From Phaeobacter sp. (GTDB lineage Bacteria; Pseudomonadota; Alphaproteobacteria; Rhodobacterales; Rhodobacteraceae): a stretch of DNA of 51,768 nucleotides. Shown here piece after piece: positions 17,790 through 26,134 of the stretch. The notes under the pieces are model-generated. The model saw only the letters and a program-made list of their open reading frames with translations. It searched no databases and was not told where the DNA came from. The stretch is from NCBI RefSeq assembly GCF_022825805.1, contig NZ_JAJDWC010000139.1, positions 1 through 51,768 on the forward strand, given 5' to 3'. Numbering within the stretch: the first letter of the stretch is position 1; every line of letters starts with the position of its first letter. Both the position numbers and the translations under genes were made by a program.

Positions 17790-18446
17790 ATGGCCGGGCA
17801 GACAGAGCAGGTGCTTCGTGCAATTCTCGCAGACATCGAGGCGGGCAGGCTGGTGCCGGGGGCTGGCCTGGAGGAAAGCGATCTGGTGGAACGCCATGGC
17901 GTGTCCCGAACACCGGTGCGTGAGGCGTTTATTCAGCTGGAAGCCATTGGCCTGATCCGGCGCTTGCCCCGCAAAGGGGCTGTTTTGTTCAAGCCCACGC
18001 TCGAAGAATTCCTGGCCATTCTTGAGGTCCATGCGCAGCTGGAGGGCCAAGCGGCAGGGCTGGCAGCTCGGCGCCTGTCGGCCGCACAAGCGGTGGAGCT
18101 GGAGGCCGCGGTTCAGGCCTGCGAACACCATGCCGCGCATCTGGGGGATCGTGATCCCGTCGCCTACTATCAATTAAACCTTCGATTTCATGCCTGCGTT
18201 GCCGAAGGATCCGGCAATCCGTTTCTGGTCGAGATGATCAAGACCAATGCCCGCAAGTTGATGGCCTATTATCGGGCGCGGTATCGCTACCCTGGCGTGA
18301 TTGCCCAATCTGCGCGCGAGCATCGTGAAATCGTACAGCTTATCCTCGCCCATGATGCGGCTGGTGCCGAAGCGACGATGACACGGCATGTTCACTTTGA
18401 CCAGGTCACCGCGATGGATCTGCTTGCGGCACTTGAACAACCCTGA
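17790..18446 (+). CDS. GntR family transcriptional regulator, FCD (FadR-C) subfamily
   Basis: 218 residues. The N-terminal winged helix contains RLVPGAGLEESDLVERHGVSRTPVREAFIQLEAIGLI, with the recognition helix SRTPVREAF near residue 48. The C-terminal all-helical FCD domain includes AIxEVHAQLEGQAAGLAARR-like and HACVAEGSGNPFLVEM motifs and typical metal-ligand histidines (HREIV, RHVHFD). FCD regulators sense small organic acids and control catabolic genes next to them. Likely targets are the adjacent sulfatase, amidotransferase and P450-ligase genes. AAAGGGG lies ahead of the ATG. Its stop lies inside a hairpin shared with the convergent gene. Confidence 0.9.
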   Translation: MAGQTEQVLRAILADIEAGRLVPGAGLEESDLVERHGVSRTPVREAFIQLEAIGLIRRLPRKGAVLFKPTLEEFLAILEVHAQLEGQAAGLAARRLSAAQAVELEAAVQACEHHAAHLGDRDPVAYYQLNLRFHACVAEGSGNPFLVEMIKTNARKLMAYYRARYRYPGVIAQSAREHREIVQLILAHDAAGAEATMTRHVHFDQVTAMDLLAALEQP

Positions 18447-18465
18447 GTGACGCGGCCCACTCAGG
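18442..18465. terminator. Hairpin over the convergent stop codons of the GntR and amidotransferase genes
   Basis: An 8-bp perfect stem, CCTGAGTG at 18442-18449 and CACTCAGG at 18458-18465, has an 8-base loop and includes both stop codons. There is no T run on either side, so intrinsic termination is uncertain. A shared processing or termination hairpin is possible. Confidence 0.35.
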
Positions 18466-19162
18466 CCTGTTCGAAGAATTGCGCGATGCTCTCCGCAAAG
18501 GCGAGGCTATCTGCCCCAGTTTGCAGGCTCTTCATCGCATCGGCGTGAATTTCCGCTCCAAGCGTTGGGGCCATATATTCCGTTAATGCAGCGATGAACG
18601 CAGGCGACATCTCTGGGTGATGTTGTGTCGTGTAGATATGACTGCCGATGGCAAAACCGCTCGTCAGACCGTTGCATCGGCTCAGCTCCGTGGCGCCCTT
18701 CGGCAGGCGATCCACGTATTCCTTGTGCGAGCCGAACAGTTTCACATGATCCGGTAGGTGTGCAGTCCAACGTGTGCGGGATGTCTGCTCATTTCGTGTC
18801 AGCCCCTGTACCCAACCTCCCGGCACGGTTCCGACAGATCCACCGAGCGCCACAGCAATGGCCTGGTGCCCAAAGCAAGCTCCGAACAAAGGGAATTTAC
18901 GCTCGTCCAGGTCCCTGATCAAGGAAAGAAACGCTGGGATCCAGGGAAGTGGATCATTGATGGAAGACGGGCTGCCTGTGATCATGGCACCATCAAAAGA
19001 TGCCAGGTCGTTCGGCACATGCCCCGCCTGAATATCGACCAGGCTGCAACGCCAGCCGGGTCGAACGCTTTGGATCAACGTGTTGAATTTCTCACTGTCA
19101 TGCGGATGTGCAGCAGCGAAATCGCTGTGATCTGTGTTGGTTAGCAGAATGGCCAAATGCAT
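18461..19162 (-). CDS. Class I glutamine amidotransferase-like protein (candidate gamma-glutamyl amide hydrolase)
   Basis: 233 residues of a stand-alone GATase1 domain. The nucleophile elbow is GACFGHQ (C96), and the histidine and glutamate of the triad are in QHHPEM (H182, E184). The GSHKEYVDRLP segment resembles GMP-synthase-type amidotransferases. No synthase partner domain is present. In aniline degradation such a protein (TdnT/AtdA2) hydrolyses gamma-glutamylanilide made by a glutamine-synthetase-like ligase. Here a ligase of that kind and a P450 lie just across an 85-base divergent promoter region, so a similar gamma-glutamyl hydrolase role is inferred. A general glutaminase role remains possible. 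Confidence 0.8.
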   Translation of the reverse strand: MHLAILLTNTDHSDFAAAHPHDSEKFNTLIQSVRPGWRCSLVDIQAGHVPNDLASFDGAMITGSPSSINDPLPWIPAFLSLIRDLDERKFPLFGACFGHQAIAVALGGSVGTVPGGWVQGLTRNEQTSRTRWTAHLPDHVKLFGSHKEYVDRLPKGATELSRCNGLTSGFAIGSHIYTTQHHPEMSPAFIAALTEYMAPTLGAEIHADAMKSLQTGADSLAFAESIAQFFEQA

Positions 19163-19247
19163 GGTGAAACCCGGGCTACTTTTCTATTTACATATTTATA
19201 GCTCAATTTAATATACATACAAGTAATGGGGCAGGGAGAGCGCTGGC
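19163..19247. promoter_or_regulatory. Divergent promoter region of amidotransferase and P450 genes
   Basis: This 85-base AT-rich gap lies between the two divergent starts. It contains TACATAT at 19189-19195 and TACATAC at 19214-19220, separated by one 25-base step. CTCAA followed by TACATA also appears in the sulfatase upstream region (15877-15891), suggesting that the GntR regulator acts on both. The match is by eye. Confidence 0.4.
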
Positions 19248-20507
19248 ATGACAGTCTGGACACCGCTGGATGACGGATTTGCGGATCTGAGCAGCCATGA
19301 CAGTTTTGCGCAGGGCGTGCCGCACAACACATTTGCGCGTCTGCGCCGGGAGGATCCGCTGCATTGGACCGAGTATGCGGGCGGAACCAATTTTTGGTCG
19401 GTCACCCGCTACGATGACATCACCAAAATGAACAAAAATACCGAGGTCTTTTCATCCGCGCGCGGGATCCGGATGGAGGACCAGACCTATGAGGAATATC
19501 TGGCCCGTCGCACCTTTCAGGAAACGGATCCACCGGAACACTCCCAGGTTCGCATGAAGCTCCTGAAGGCATTTTCAAAGACGACGATGGCGCAATACGA
19601 ACATGACATCCGGGAGCTGTGTGCAGAGATCCTGGATGCGGCGCTGGCGAAAGGTCAATTTGACGCCACCAAGGAGATCGCCAGACAACTGCCGATGCGG
19701 ATGCTCGGCCGTGTGGTTGGTTTGCCGGATGAGGATCTACCTTGGCTGGTGGAAAAAGGTGACGCCCTGATTGCCAACACCGATCCTGACTTCACCTCGC
19801 ATGTTCTGGATAAGATGGAGACCGATGATTTCCGGATGATGCCATTTAATTCGCCCGCTGGCGCCGAGCTCTATGCCTACGCCAAAGCGCTGATGGAAGC
19901 CAAAGCGCGGGCGGGTGATACGGCAGGCGTCCTGAACATGATTTTGCAGCCAGCGCGGGACGGATCATCCATCACCGAGACCGAGTTTCGCAATTTCTTT
20001 TGCCTGTTGGTGGCCGCAGGCAATGACACGACACGATACTCGATTGCAGCGGGTATTCAGGCGATGTGCCATCAGCCGGAATTGCTGGAGCAGATGCAAC
20101 AGGGCGGTGCGGTTTGGGAAACCGCCGCCGATGAAATCATCCGCTGGGCAACTCCTGCGATCTATTTCCGCCGGACGGCCACGCGGGATGTGGAAATGCA
20201 CGGCAAAACCATCCGAGCCGGGGATAAAGTGCTCTATTGGTTTGCCTCGGCCAATCGCGATGACGGCTATTTTGTCGATCCGTTTCGCGTCGACCTAATG
20301 CGCCAGCCCAACAGGCATCTGTCATTTGGCCAATTTGGTCCGCATGTGTGTCTGGGCATGTGGCTTGCCCGCCTCGAAGTCACCGTTTTGTTTCAGGAGT
20401 TGGCCAAGCGCATTCAGCACATCGAGGCCGCGGGCCCGCACCGGTTCCTTCGCTCCAACTTCGTCGGCGGGATCAAGGAATTGCCCGTCAGGGTGAAGGC
20501 TGCGTAA
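19248..20507 (+). CDS. Cytochrome P450 monooxygenase
   Basis: 419 residues, the length of a soluble bacterial P450. The I-helix oxygen motif is AGND-TT (residues 257-262), the ExxR pair is E296-x2-R299, and the heme thiolate is C368 in FGQFGPHVCLG. That loop has one residue more than the common FGxGxHxCxG form and resembles the FGGGGPHFCLG type of CYP125/CYP142-related enzymes. It needs a ferredoxin and a reductase that are not next to it. The downstream glutamine-synthetase-like gene follows after 84 bases, so the two are probably co-transcribed. By context it may hydroxylate or N-dealkylate a gamma-glutamylated amine. Confidence 0.93.
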   Translation: MTVWTPLDDGFADLSSHDSFAQGVPHNTFARLRREDPLHWTEYAGGTNFWSVTRYDDITKMNKNTEVFSSARGIRMEDQTYEEYLARRTFQETDPPEHSQVRMKLLKAFSKTTMAQYEHDIRELCAEILDAALAKGQFDATKEIARQLPMRMLGRVVGLPDEDLPWLVEKGDALIANTDPDFTSHVLDKMETDDFRMMPFNSPAGAELYAYAKALMEAKARAGDTAGVLNMILQPARDGSSITETEFRNFFCLLVAAGNDTTRYSIAAGIQAMCHQPELLEQMQQGGAVWETAADEIIRWATPAIYFRRTATRDVEMHGKTIRAGDKVLYWFASANRDDGYFVDPFRVDLMRQPNRHLSFGQFGPHVCLGMWLARLEVTVLFQELAKRIQHIEAAGPHRFLRSNFVGGIKELPVRVKAA

Positions 20508-20591
20508 GCTGGACGCACCAAGTCTGACCCATACAAGAGTGGCCAAACGCGCGGACAGCGGCGGGGCCTTTGCAACAGGAAAGGACCCGAT

Positions 20592-21881
20592 ATGAAACCT
20601 CGTTTGCGTGCGCTGTTTTGTGACCATCTCAGCATTATGCGGGGCAAATACCTCCCGGAAAGCAAAATCGGAGACGACAGCACCCGTTTTTGTCGATCCG
20701 TCTTCGGCACCCACTATGACAAGGATTTGCTGGATGCGCCCGGTGCCATGGTCAAACAGGGGCTTCCCGATATGGAGCTGCGCTGGCGTCACGACGACAT
20801 TCGCGACAGCTGGCACCAGGATACCAAAATTGTTGTCGGGGACCTGTATGACGATAGCGGCGCGCCCCTTGGGCTGTGTCCACGCGGCGCGCTAAAACGT
20901 GCGGTCCAGGATTGGCAAGCGCTGGGATTGAGGCCCAAAGTCGGCATCGAGCTGGAGGCGTATGCTCTGCAGGGTGATGAAGCAGGCAGGCTGATGCCCT
21001 ATGATGCGCCGGGTGGTGTGGTCTACGGCACCGGACCATTTGCCGACCCCCTGCGTTTCAACGACAGGATCTGGGCGATGGCGGATCAGATGGGGTTCGC
21101 GCTGGATATGATCACCGCAGAATTCGACAGTCCACAGTTCGAATATACGCTCACTTTTGATGATGCAGTCAAAGCGGTGGACGACATCATTTTGTTCAGA
21201 TTGATGGCCCGTGAAATTGCTTTGGAATACGGGATCGTCCTGACCTTCATGCCGAAACCGGTGGCCGAGGGTGGTGGCTCAGGCATGCATGTGAACTTTT
21301 CGTTCCAGGATGAGGCCGGTGGCAATGCCGTGGCCTCGGGCACGGATGGTGGGCCTGAGCATATGAATGATCTGGCGCGCGGTTGCCTGGCGGGGCTTTT
21401 GCAGCATCACAAAGGTCTCGCTGGTCTGATTGCCCCGACATCTAACAGTTATATGCGACTGCAGCCGGGATCTCTGTCGGGCTACTGGCAGAACTGGGGC
21501 GGAGATCATCGCAATGTGACGACCCGGATCAGTTCAGAAGGCGGACCAAAAGCGCGATTGGAACATCGCATGGCGGATGCATCGGCAAACCCCTACACCG
21601 CGGTGGCGGCCGTGCTGCAGGCGTCTCTATTAGGTGTGCAGAACGGCTATGCGTTGCCACCGATGGAAACCGGTGATGGTTTTGACCGCACTGATGCGCG
21701 TGAGGGCACTGCGGTCGATTTGAAAGGGGCCGTTGCGGATTTGGAAAAAGATCAGGTGCTGGCCGCTGCGGTCGGGCCAGAGCTTGTCGCAAACCACATT
21801 TACATGAAGCGCAAGGAGGCCAGAAAGACACGGGATTTGGAAGGCGATGCTCTGCGCGACTTTTACGTGCACTTCATCTGA
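20592..21881 (+). CDS. Glutamine synthetase-like gamma-glutamyl-amine ligase
   Basis: 429 residues of the glutamine synthetase C-terminal catalytic fold. Visible are the metal/glutamate-site strand VGIELEAYAL, EFDSPQFEYTL, GGSGMHVNFSF, the substrate loop APTSNSYMRLQPGS, and the ATP/metal strand ARLEHRMADASANPYTA. The adenylylation tyrosine loop of GlnA is absent, and the N-terminal beta-grasp domain is divergent. Relatives such as PuuA, IpuC, GmaS and TdnQ ligate glutamate to amines instead of ammonia. With a P450 directly upstream and an amidotransferase-like hydrolase divergent from them, an amine ligase is the best reading; the amine is unknown. AAAGGA precedes the ATG. Confidence 0.85.
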   Translation: MKPRLRALFCDHLSIMRGKYLPESKIGDDSTRFCRSVFGTHYDKDLLDAPGAMVKQGLPDMELRWRHDDIRDSWHQDTKIVVGDLYDDSGAPLGLCPRGALKRAVQDWQALGLRPKVGIELEAYALQGDEAGRLMPYDAPGGVVYGTGPFADPLRFNDRIWAMADQMGFALDMITAEFDSPQFEYTLTFDDAVKAVDDIILFRLMAREIALEYGIVLTFMPKPVAEGGGSGMHVNFSFQDEAGGNAVASGTDGGPEHMNDLARGCLAGLLQHHKGLAGLIAPTSNSYMRLQPGSLSGYWQNWGGDHRNVTTRISSEGGPKARLEHRMADASANPYTAVAAVLQASLLGVQNGYALPPMETGDGFDRTDAREGTAVDLKGAVADLEKDQVLAAAVGPELVANHIYMKRKEARKTRDLEGDALRDFYVHFI

Positions 21882-22021
21882 ACTGTGGGCCCAGTTTGCG
21901 GTTCTGCCATGACTTCTGGTGCAGCGTTTTGTGGCCTTGAATTATAGGGCTGCGCAAGCCACTCTGCATATCGGTCCCGCGCCGTTTGGGTCGGCGCGTC
22001 ACTCGATAGTTGAAGGTATCC

Positions 22022-22756
22022 ATGACACAGGACAAGACACCGGCTGCTGCGCTATCGCCGCAAACTTCCGACGTGCCGCAGCCACAGATCGTGGCGAGTT
22101 GTCATGGTGTGGATGTGCCCGACAGCCCCTATCTGAATGAGACACGTATCAGGCGGATCAACGAATCTCGCTACGAACGCGAAGAGATCGCCGGTGTGCT
22201 GAGCGTTGTTGGGCCAGATGATCGGGTGCTTGAGGTTGGTGCTGGTATTGGACTGGTCGGTGCCATCGCCGCCAAGGCCTGCCATCCGGAAACGGTGCTC
22301 TCCTTTGAGGGCAACCCGCAACTCATCCCGGTGATCCGTGATCTCTACGCAACCAATGGCCTGGAAAGCCGCATTTCGGTGCGCAACGCAATTCTGGTCG
22401 CAGGGGCAGATCAGCCCAAGAGCATGCCCTTTCACATCCGTAAGAGTTACCTGGGCTCGTCCTTGTTGAACCCGGGGCAACGCCCATCGCAGGTTGTGGA
22501 TGTGCCAACAGCAGATTTTTCGACTGTCTGTCAGGTCTTGAACCCCACCGTTCTGGTGATGGATATCGAGGGCGGCGAGCTGGAGCTGTTGCAGAACATC
22601 GACCTGACGGGGTTTCGGGCCGTCGTGATCGAATTTCACCCAGATGTCTACGGTGTGCCCGGTATGCGCAGCTGTAAACGGGCCTTGCTTGATGCGGGGT
22701 TCGTCAAACAGGAAGATGTGTCCACGCGCAAAGTGTGGACTTGCGTACGTTCGTGA
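22022..22756 (+). CDS. FkbM family SAM-dependent methyltransferase
   Basis: 244 residues. The SAM-binding motif I is DRVLEVGAGIGLVGAIAA near residue 68, motif II includes LSFEGNPQLIPVIRD, and VLVMDIEGGELELLQ is the FkbM hallmark near residue 180. FkbM enzymes methylate hydroxyl groups, often of sugars or polyketides. The target is unknown. The start at 22022 is preferred because GAAGG lies 5 bases ahead and the upstream codons of the longer frame add little. It follows the ligase gene by 140 bases on the same strand; a functional link is not shown. Confidence 0.82.
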   Translation: MTQDKTPAAALSPQTSDVPQPQIVASCHGVDVPDSPYLNETRIRRINESRYEREEIAGVLSVVGPDDRVLEVGAGIGLVGAIAAKACHPETVLSFEGNPQLIPVIRDLYATNGLESRISVRNAILVAGADQPKSMPFHIRKSYLGSSLLNPGQRPSQVVDVPTADFSTVCQVLNPTVLVMDIEGGELELLQNIDLTGFRAVVIEFHPDVYGVPGMRSCKRALLDAGFVKQEDVSTRKVWTCVRS

Positions 22757-22761
22757 GGGAG

Positions 22762-22790
22762 CTGACTGCAGTGCTTTGTGCTGCAGCCAG
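22762..22790. terminator. Hairpin between convergent genes
   Basis: CTGACTGCAGTGC pairs with GTGCTGCAGCCAG around a TTT loop, with one mismatch and some wobble pairs. It lies 6 bases past the FkbM methyltransferase stop and 46 bases past the aminotransferase stop. No clear T run follows. It is a candidate bidirectional terminator. Confidence 0.4.
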
Positions 22791-22836
22791 TGCTATTTCA
22801 CAGGCGGTCCGGTGTCAGACCTGTCGGTTTGCTAGG

Positions 22837-24198
22837 TCAGCGTGACAGGGCTGTTTCGAACCCCGTTTCCAGCGCCGCCAAAATGGCATCTGTATCATGT
22901 TCGCTCAGAACCAGTGGTGGCGATAGGATGATGTTTGGGCCCGAGACCCGCACCATCGCGCCAGCCTGGTAGGTGGCATCCTGGATTTTCCCTATGGTGG
23001 TTTTGTCGATAGGTGATTTGGTGGCGCGGTCTGACACCAATTCAAGCGCACACATCAAACCGTGGCCACCGCGCACATCTCCGATCACGTCGTAGGTTTC
23101 GGCCAGTTTTTGCAGGCCTGCGAACAGCTGCCTGCCTCTCTCTGCAGCATTGGCGGGTACGTTCAACCGTTCGGTTTCTGCCAAGCACGCCAAGGCAGCC
23201 GCGGCGCCAACCGGATGACCGGAATAGGTATAGCCATGGCCGATGGCTGCGGCCCCGGATTTATCATGTTCGAAAACTTCGGCCACTTTGTCCGCAATCA
23301 TTACGGCGCCAAAGGGGAAGTATCCGTTTGTGATCGCTTTGGCAGTGCACATCAGATCGGGTTGCACCCCCCAGTGGCGTGAGCCGGACCAACTGCCGGT
23401 ACGGCCAAAAGCTGTGATGACCTCATCCGCGATCAGGAAAATACCGTGCCTGCTGCAGATCTCTCTGACGCCTGGCATAAAACACGGATGGGGTGGGATG
23501 ACGCCGCCTGCACCCAGGACCGGTTCCATAATGAATGCGGCAATCGTGTTGCCACCTTGAAAGGCGATCTCGTCCTGCAGGGCTTGCAAACAGAGATGCG
23601 CCAGACGCTCCGGATCAGTTTCGCCGAATGGATTGCGATAGCTATATGGCGCCGGGATATGATGGCACCCGGGCAAAAGTGGCTCATATTGGGTTCGGAA
23701 GTTTGCGTTGCCATTGACCGACGCCCCGCCCATGTGGGTCCCGTGATATCCTTTTTTCAGACTGAGGAACTTGGTCCTACCGGCCTCTCCGCGGATCTTA
23801 TGATACTGGCGCGCAAGCCGCAGCGCGGTTTCGACCGAGTCCGATCCGCCCGAGGTAAAGAAAGCCCGCGTCAGCCCGTCTGGCGCAAAAAAGCGACGCA
23901 GTTCTTCGGCCAGCTGAATGACCTGATCGTTGCTGGTCCCACGGAAGGTCGAATAATAGGGCAATGTGTCCAGCTGTGCTGCAATTGCGTCTTTGACCGG
24001 TTGGCAGGAAAAGCCCAAATTCACATTCCAAAGACCGCCAACGGCATCCACAGTTTCATGGCCGTCCAGATCAGTGATCCGCACGCCGTGGGCTTTGGTC
24101 ACAACAGTCGGTGGATTGGCTTGGCTGTCTGCGGGGTGGGCCATCGGGTGCCAAATGGATTTGGCATTATGTTCTTTGAGAAAGTTGGAGTCTTTCAT
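22837..24198 (-). CDS. Class III aminotransferase (omega-amino acid or putrescine:pyruvate type)
   Basis: 453 residues of a fold-type I PLP enzyme. It has SGGSDSVETALRLARQYH near residue 117, GYHGTHMGGASV, the PLP aspartate in LIADEVITAFGRTG (D258), and the Schiff-base lysine in CTAKAITNGYFP (K287). The opening HNAKSIWHPMAHP is like SpuC-type polyamine or taurine/beta-alanine:pyruvate transaminases. I chose the ATG at 24198, with GGAG ahead. It ends convergent to the FkbM gene and starts near the IclR gene on the same strand. An amine-to-aldehyde or amino-acid-to-oxoacid reaction fits the surrounding amine-type genes. Confidence 0.88.
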   Translation of the reverse strand: MKDSNFLKEHNAKSIWHPMAHPADSQANPPTVVTKAHGVRITDLDGHETVDAVGGLWNVNLGFSCQPVKDAIAAQLDTLPYYSTFRGTSNDQVIQLAEELRRFFAPDGLTRAFFTSGGSDSVETALRLARQYHKIRGEAGRTKFLSLKKGYHGTHMGGASVNGNANFRTQYEPLLPGCHHIPAPYSYRNPFGETDPERLAHLCLQALQDEIAFQGGNTIAAFIMEPVLGAGGVIPPHPCFMPGVREICSRHGIFLIADEVITAFGRTGSWSGSRHWGVQPDLMCTAKAITNGYFPFGAVMIADKVAEVFEHDKSGAAAIGHGYTYSGHPVGAAAALACLAETERLNVPANAAERGRQLFAGLQKLAETYDVIGDVRGGHGLMCALELVSDRATKSPIDKTTIGKIQDATYQAGAMVRVSGPNIILSPPLVLSEHDTDAILAALETGFETALSR

Positions 24199-24230
24199 GC
24201 AATTCGCTCCTGCATCGGCCGGGCGGCCAG

Positions 24231-25019
24231 TCAATTCGAGTGGGGTGGTTCGGCCTGCGGATAAGAGGCTGGCGCAGAACCACCGATACGAGAAATAAGA
24301 GCCGCGCCTGCGCGTCGCAGGGCCGCTGGGATCAGTTCCTTTTGCTGATCGCTCATACGGGACACCGGGGCCGCCACAGCAAGCGCCCCAATCACATCGC
24401 GGTTGGGCCCGAAAATGGGCACAGCGTGGGAATGCACATCTGCCTCAAACCCGCCAATGGATTGTGCCAGACCCGAGGTCCGTATTAGCCCCAGCTGTTC
24501 GCGCACGATGTTTGGATCGGTGACGGTCGCATTTGTGTGTGCGGCCAGGGGTTGGTTCAAGGCACCGTCAACAAAGCCGGGATCGGCAAAAGCCAGAACC
24601 GCGAGGCCGGATGACGTGCCATGAAAGGTCAGCACCTCGGCGTCTTCCATCATGACCTTGGTGGCGTGGCGGCGTGAATAGGCATGCGACAACGAGTTCA
24701 ACTGATCGCCTTGCAACAATGACAGGTGGGTTGTTTCGCCGGTTTCGTCGCTGAGATCGCGCAGAACACGGCGGGACACAGACAAGATCGGAACAGAGGC
24801 CTCGCGCAGAGCCGCTAGTCGCAAAACCTGTGGACCCAGCCTGTAGGCGCGATCCCCGTTGGCTTGCTCGACAAACCCGCAGTCCTGCAATTCCGTCATC
24901 AGGCGGAACACCGTTGCTTTGTTCAACCCGGACAAACGTGTGAGATCGCTCAGCCCGATCTCTGTTCGGCCGTGATTGAAATATGTAAGCAAATTCAGCG
25001 CTTTGGATACGGTTCCCAT
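24231..25019 (-). CDS. IclR family transcriptional regulator
   Basis: 262 residues. The N-terminal winged helix-turn-helix is visible in ALNLLTYFNHGRTEIGLSDLTRLSGLNKATVFRLMTELQDCGFVE, with recognition helix LNKATVFRLM near residue 30. The C-terminal effector domain contains TFHGTSSGLAVLAFA and SIGGFEADVHSHAVPIFG. IclR proteins respond to small acids and act on adjacent operons. It is divergent from the tctCBA operon, and a palindromic site lies in the shared region. The aminotransferase gene follows it by 32 bases on the same strand, so both may be one transcript. Confidence 0.92.
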   Translation of the reverse strand: MGTVSKALNLLTYFNHGRTEIGLSDLTRLSGLNKATVFRLMTELQDCGFVEQANGDRAYRLGPQVLRLAALREASVPILSVSRRVLRDLSDETGETTHLSLLQGDQLNSLSHAYSRRHATKVMMEDAEVLTFHGTSSGLAVLAFADPGFVDGALNQPLAAHTNATVTDPNIVREQLGLIRTSGLAQSIGGFEADVHSHAVPIFGPNRDVIGALAVAAPVSRMSDQQKELIPAALRRAGAALISRIGGSAPASYPQAEPPHSN

Positions 25020-25094
25020 AGCTATTATGCGGGTCCTTTTTCCGATGTCAGTCGTAGTGCCGGAGCCGAAGGCGGCGGGTGTCTTTCATTTTTG

Positions 25095-25154
25095 TTGACA
25101 GATATGCGGGAGAGGGTCAATCTAAAAACAAACCAATGGTTCAAATAATGAACC
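25095..25154 (+). promoter_or_regulatory. Candidate promoter and IclR operator of the tctCBA operon
   Basis: A TTGACA box at 25095-25100 is followed after about 17 bases by weak -10 sequence at 25118-25126. Just beyond it, GGTTCA at 25138-25143 and TGAACC at 25149-25154 form a perfect 6-base inverted repeat with a 5-base spacer (AATAA), typical of IclR-family operators. A protein bound there would sit at or just after the transcription start, implying repression released by the imported compound. Confidence 0.6.
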
Positions 25155-25177
25155 GATAAGCCGACCGGGAGACGACT

Positions 25178-26134
25178 ATGAGACTGATGAACTGCATGAC
25201 AAGCGCCGCGCTCAGCGCTGCGATGATGGTGGGTGCTGTTTGGGCCCCAGTTGCGGCGCAAGCTGAGTATCCTGAAAAGCCCGTGAATTTCATCGTGCCT
25301 TGGCCTCCCGGCGATTTGGAAGATGTCCTGACGCGCATGATCGCAGAGGATTTTCAGACCGAATATGGTGTCGCCGCTGCCGTCGTGAACAAGCCAGGTG
25401 GCGGCGGTGGGCCATTCCCGGGCGCCATCGAAGTCGCCAATGCGCCAGCGGACGGTTACACCATTGGGTCGTTCGTGATCGGCGTTCCGGTCATGGGCCA
25501 CCAGATCGATATTCCGCCTTTGACACCCGAAAAGTTTGACCCGCTTGGGATTTTCCTGACCTATCCATTTGTCATCGCAACCTCTGCGGACGCCCCTTAT
25601 GGCACCATGCAGGAACTCGCCGCCTATGCGCAGGACAACGATGTGGCGCTGGGCCACTTTGGCGATGTTCTGACGCCAACCCAGGTGACCAAAGCCTATG
25701 CCAAAACGGCTGGGTTTAACTGGGGATCTGATGCGGCCTTTGATGCGCTGGATTGTAACACCCTCGCGTCCGGTGATGCGGATGTCATCAACACCACCTT
25801 GCAGTTGGTCCTACCCTGTTTGGATGACATCAGGGTTCTGGTCTCGATCACCGATGAACGGATCCCTCTGGTGCCGGATGCGCCAACGATTGGAGAGTTG
25901 GAACCCAGCCTGAATATCGCGCTTTGGAATGGGCTTTTTGTGACCAAAGATACCCCTGAAGACGTCCGCCAGAAGATCATCGCCGTTGCGGAAAAAACGA
26001 TGATGAGCGACCGGGCGCAGGCCGTGGCCAAGGAAACTGGCGCGCTGGTTTACTGGCAGAACGCTGTCGACAGCGCCGCGCGTGTGGCAGGCGATATCGA
26101 CACGATGGCTCGCATCGGCGCCTTGATGGAGTAA
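25178..26134 (+). CDS. tctC: Tripartite tricarboxylate transporter substrate-binding protein (TctC/Bug family)
   Basis: 318 residues. A signal peptide (about 29 residues, ending VAAQA) precedes the family opening YPEKPVNFIVPWPPGD. The N-domain motif VVNKPGGGGGPFPGAIEVANAPADGYT near residue 75 is the usual Bug signature. These periplasmic proteins bind carboxylated compounds and deliver them to the TctA-TctB membrane complex. A GGGAG lies 6 bases before the ATG. It is the first gene of the operon and is divergent from iclR. The ligand cannot be read from sequence. Confidence 0.9.
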   Translation: MRLMNCMTSAALSAAMMVGAVWAPVAAQAEYPEKPVNFIVPWPPGDLEDVLTRMIAEDFQTEYGVAAAVVNKPGGGGGPFPGAIEVANAPADGYTIGSFVIGVPVMGHQIDIPPLTPEKFDPLGIFLTYPFVIATSADAPYGTMQELAAYAQDNDVALGHFGDVLTPTQVTKAYAKTAGFNWGSDAAFDALDCNTLASGDADVINTTLQLVLPCLDDIRVLVSITDERIPLVPDAPTIGELEPSLNIALWNGLFVTKDTPEDVRQKIIAVAEKTMMSDRAQAVAKETGALVYWQNAVDSAARVAGDIDTMARIGALME

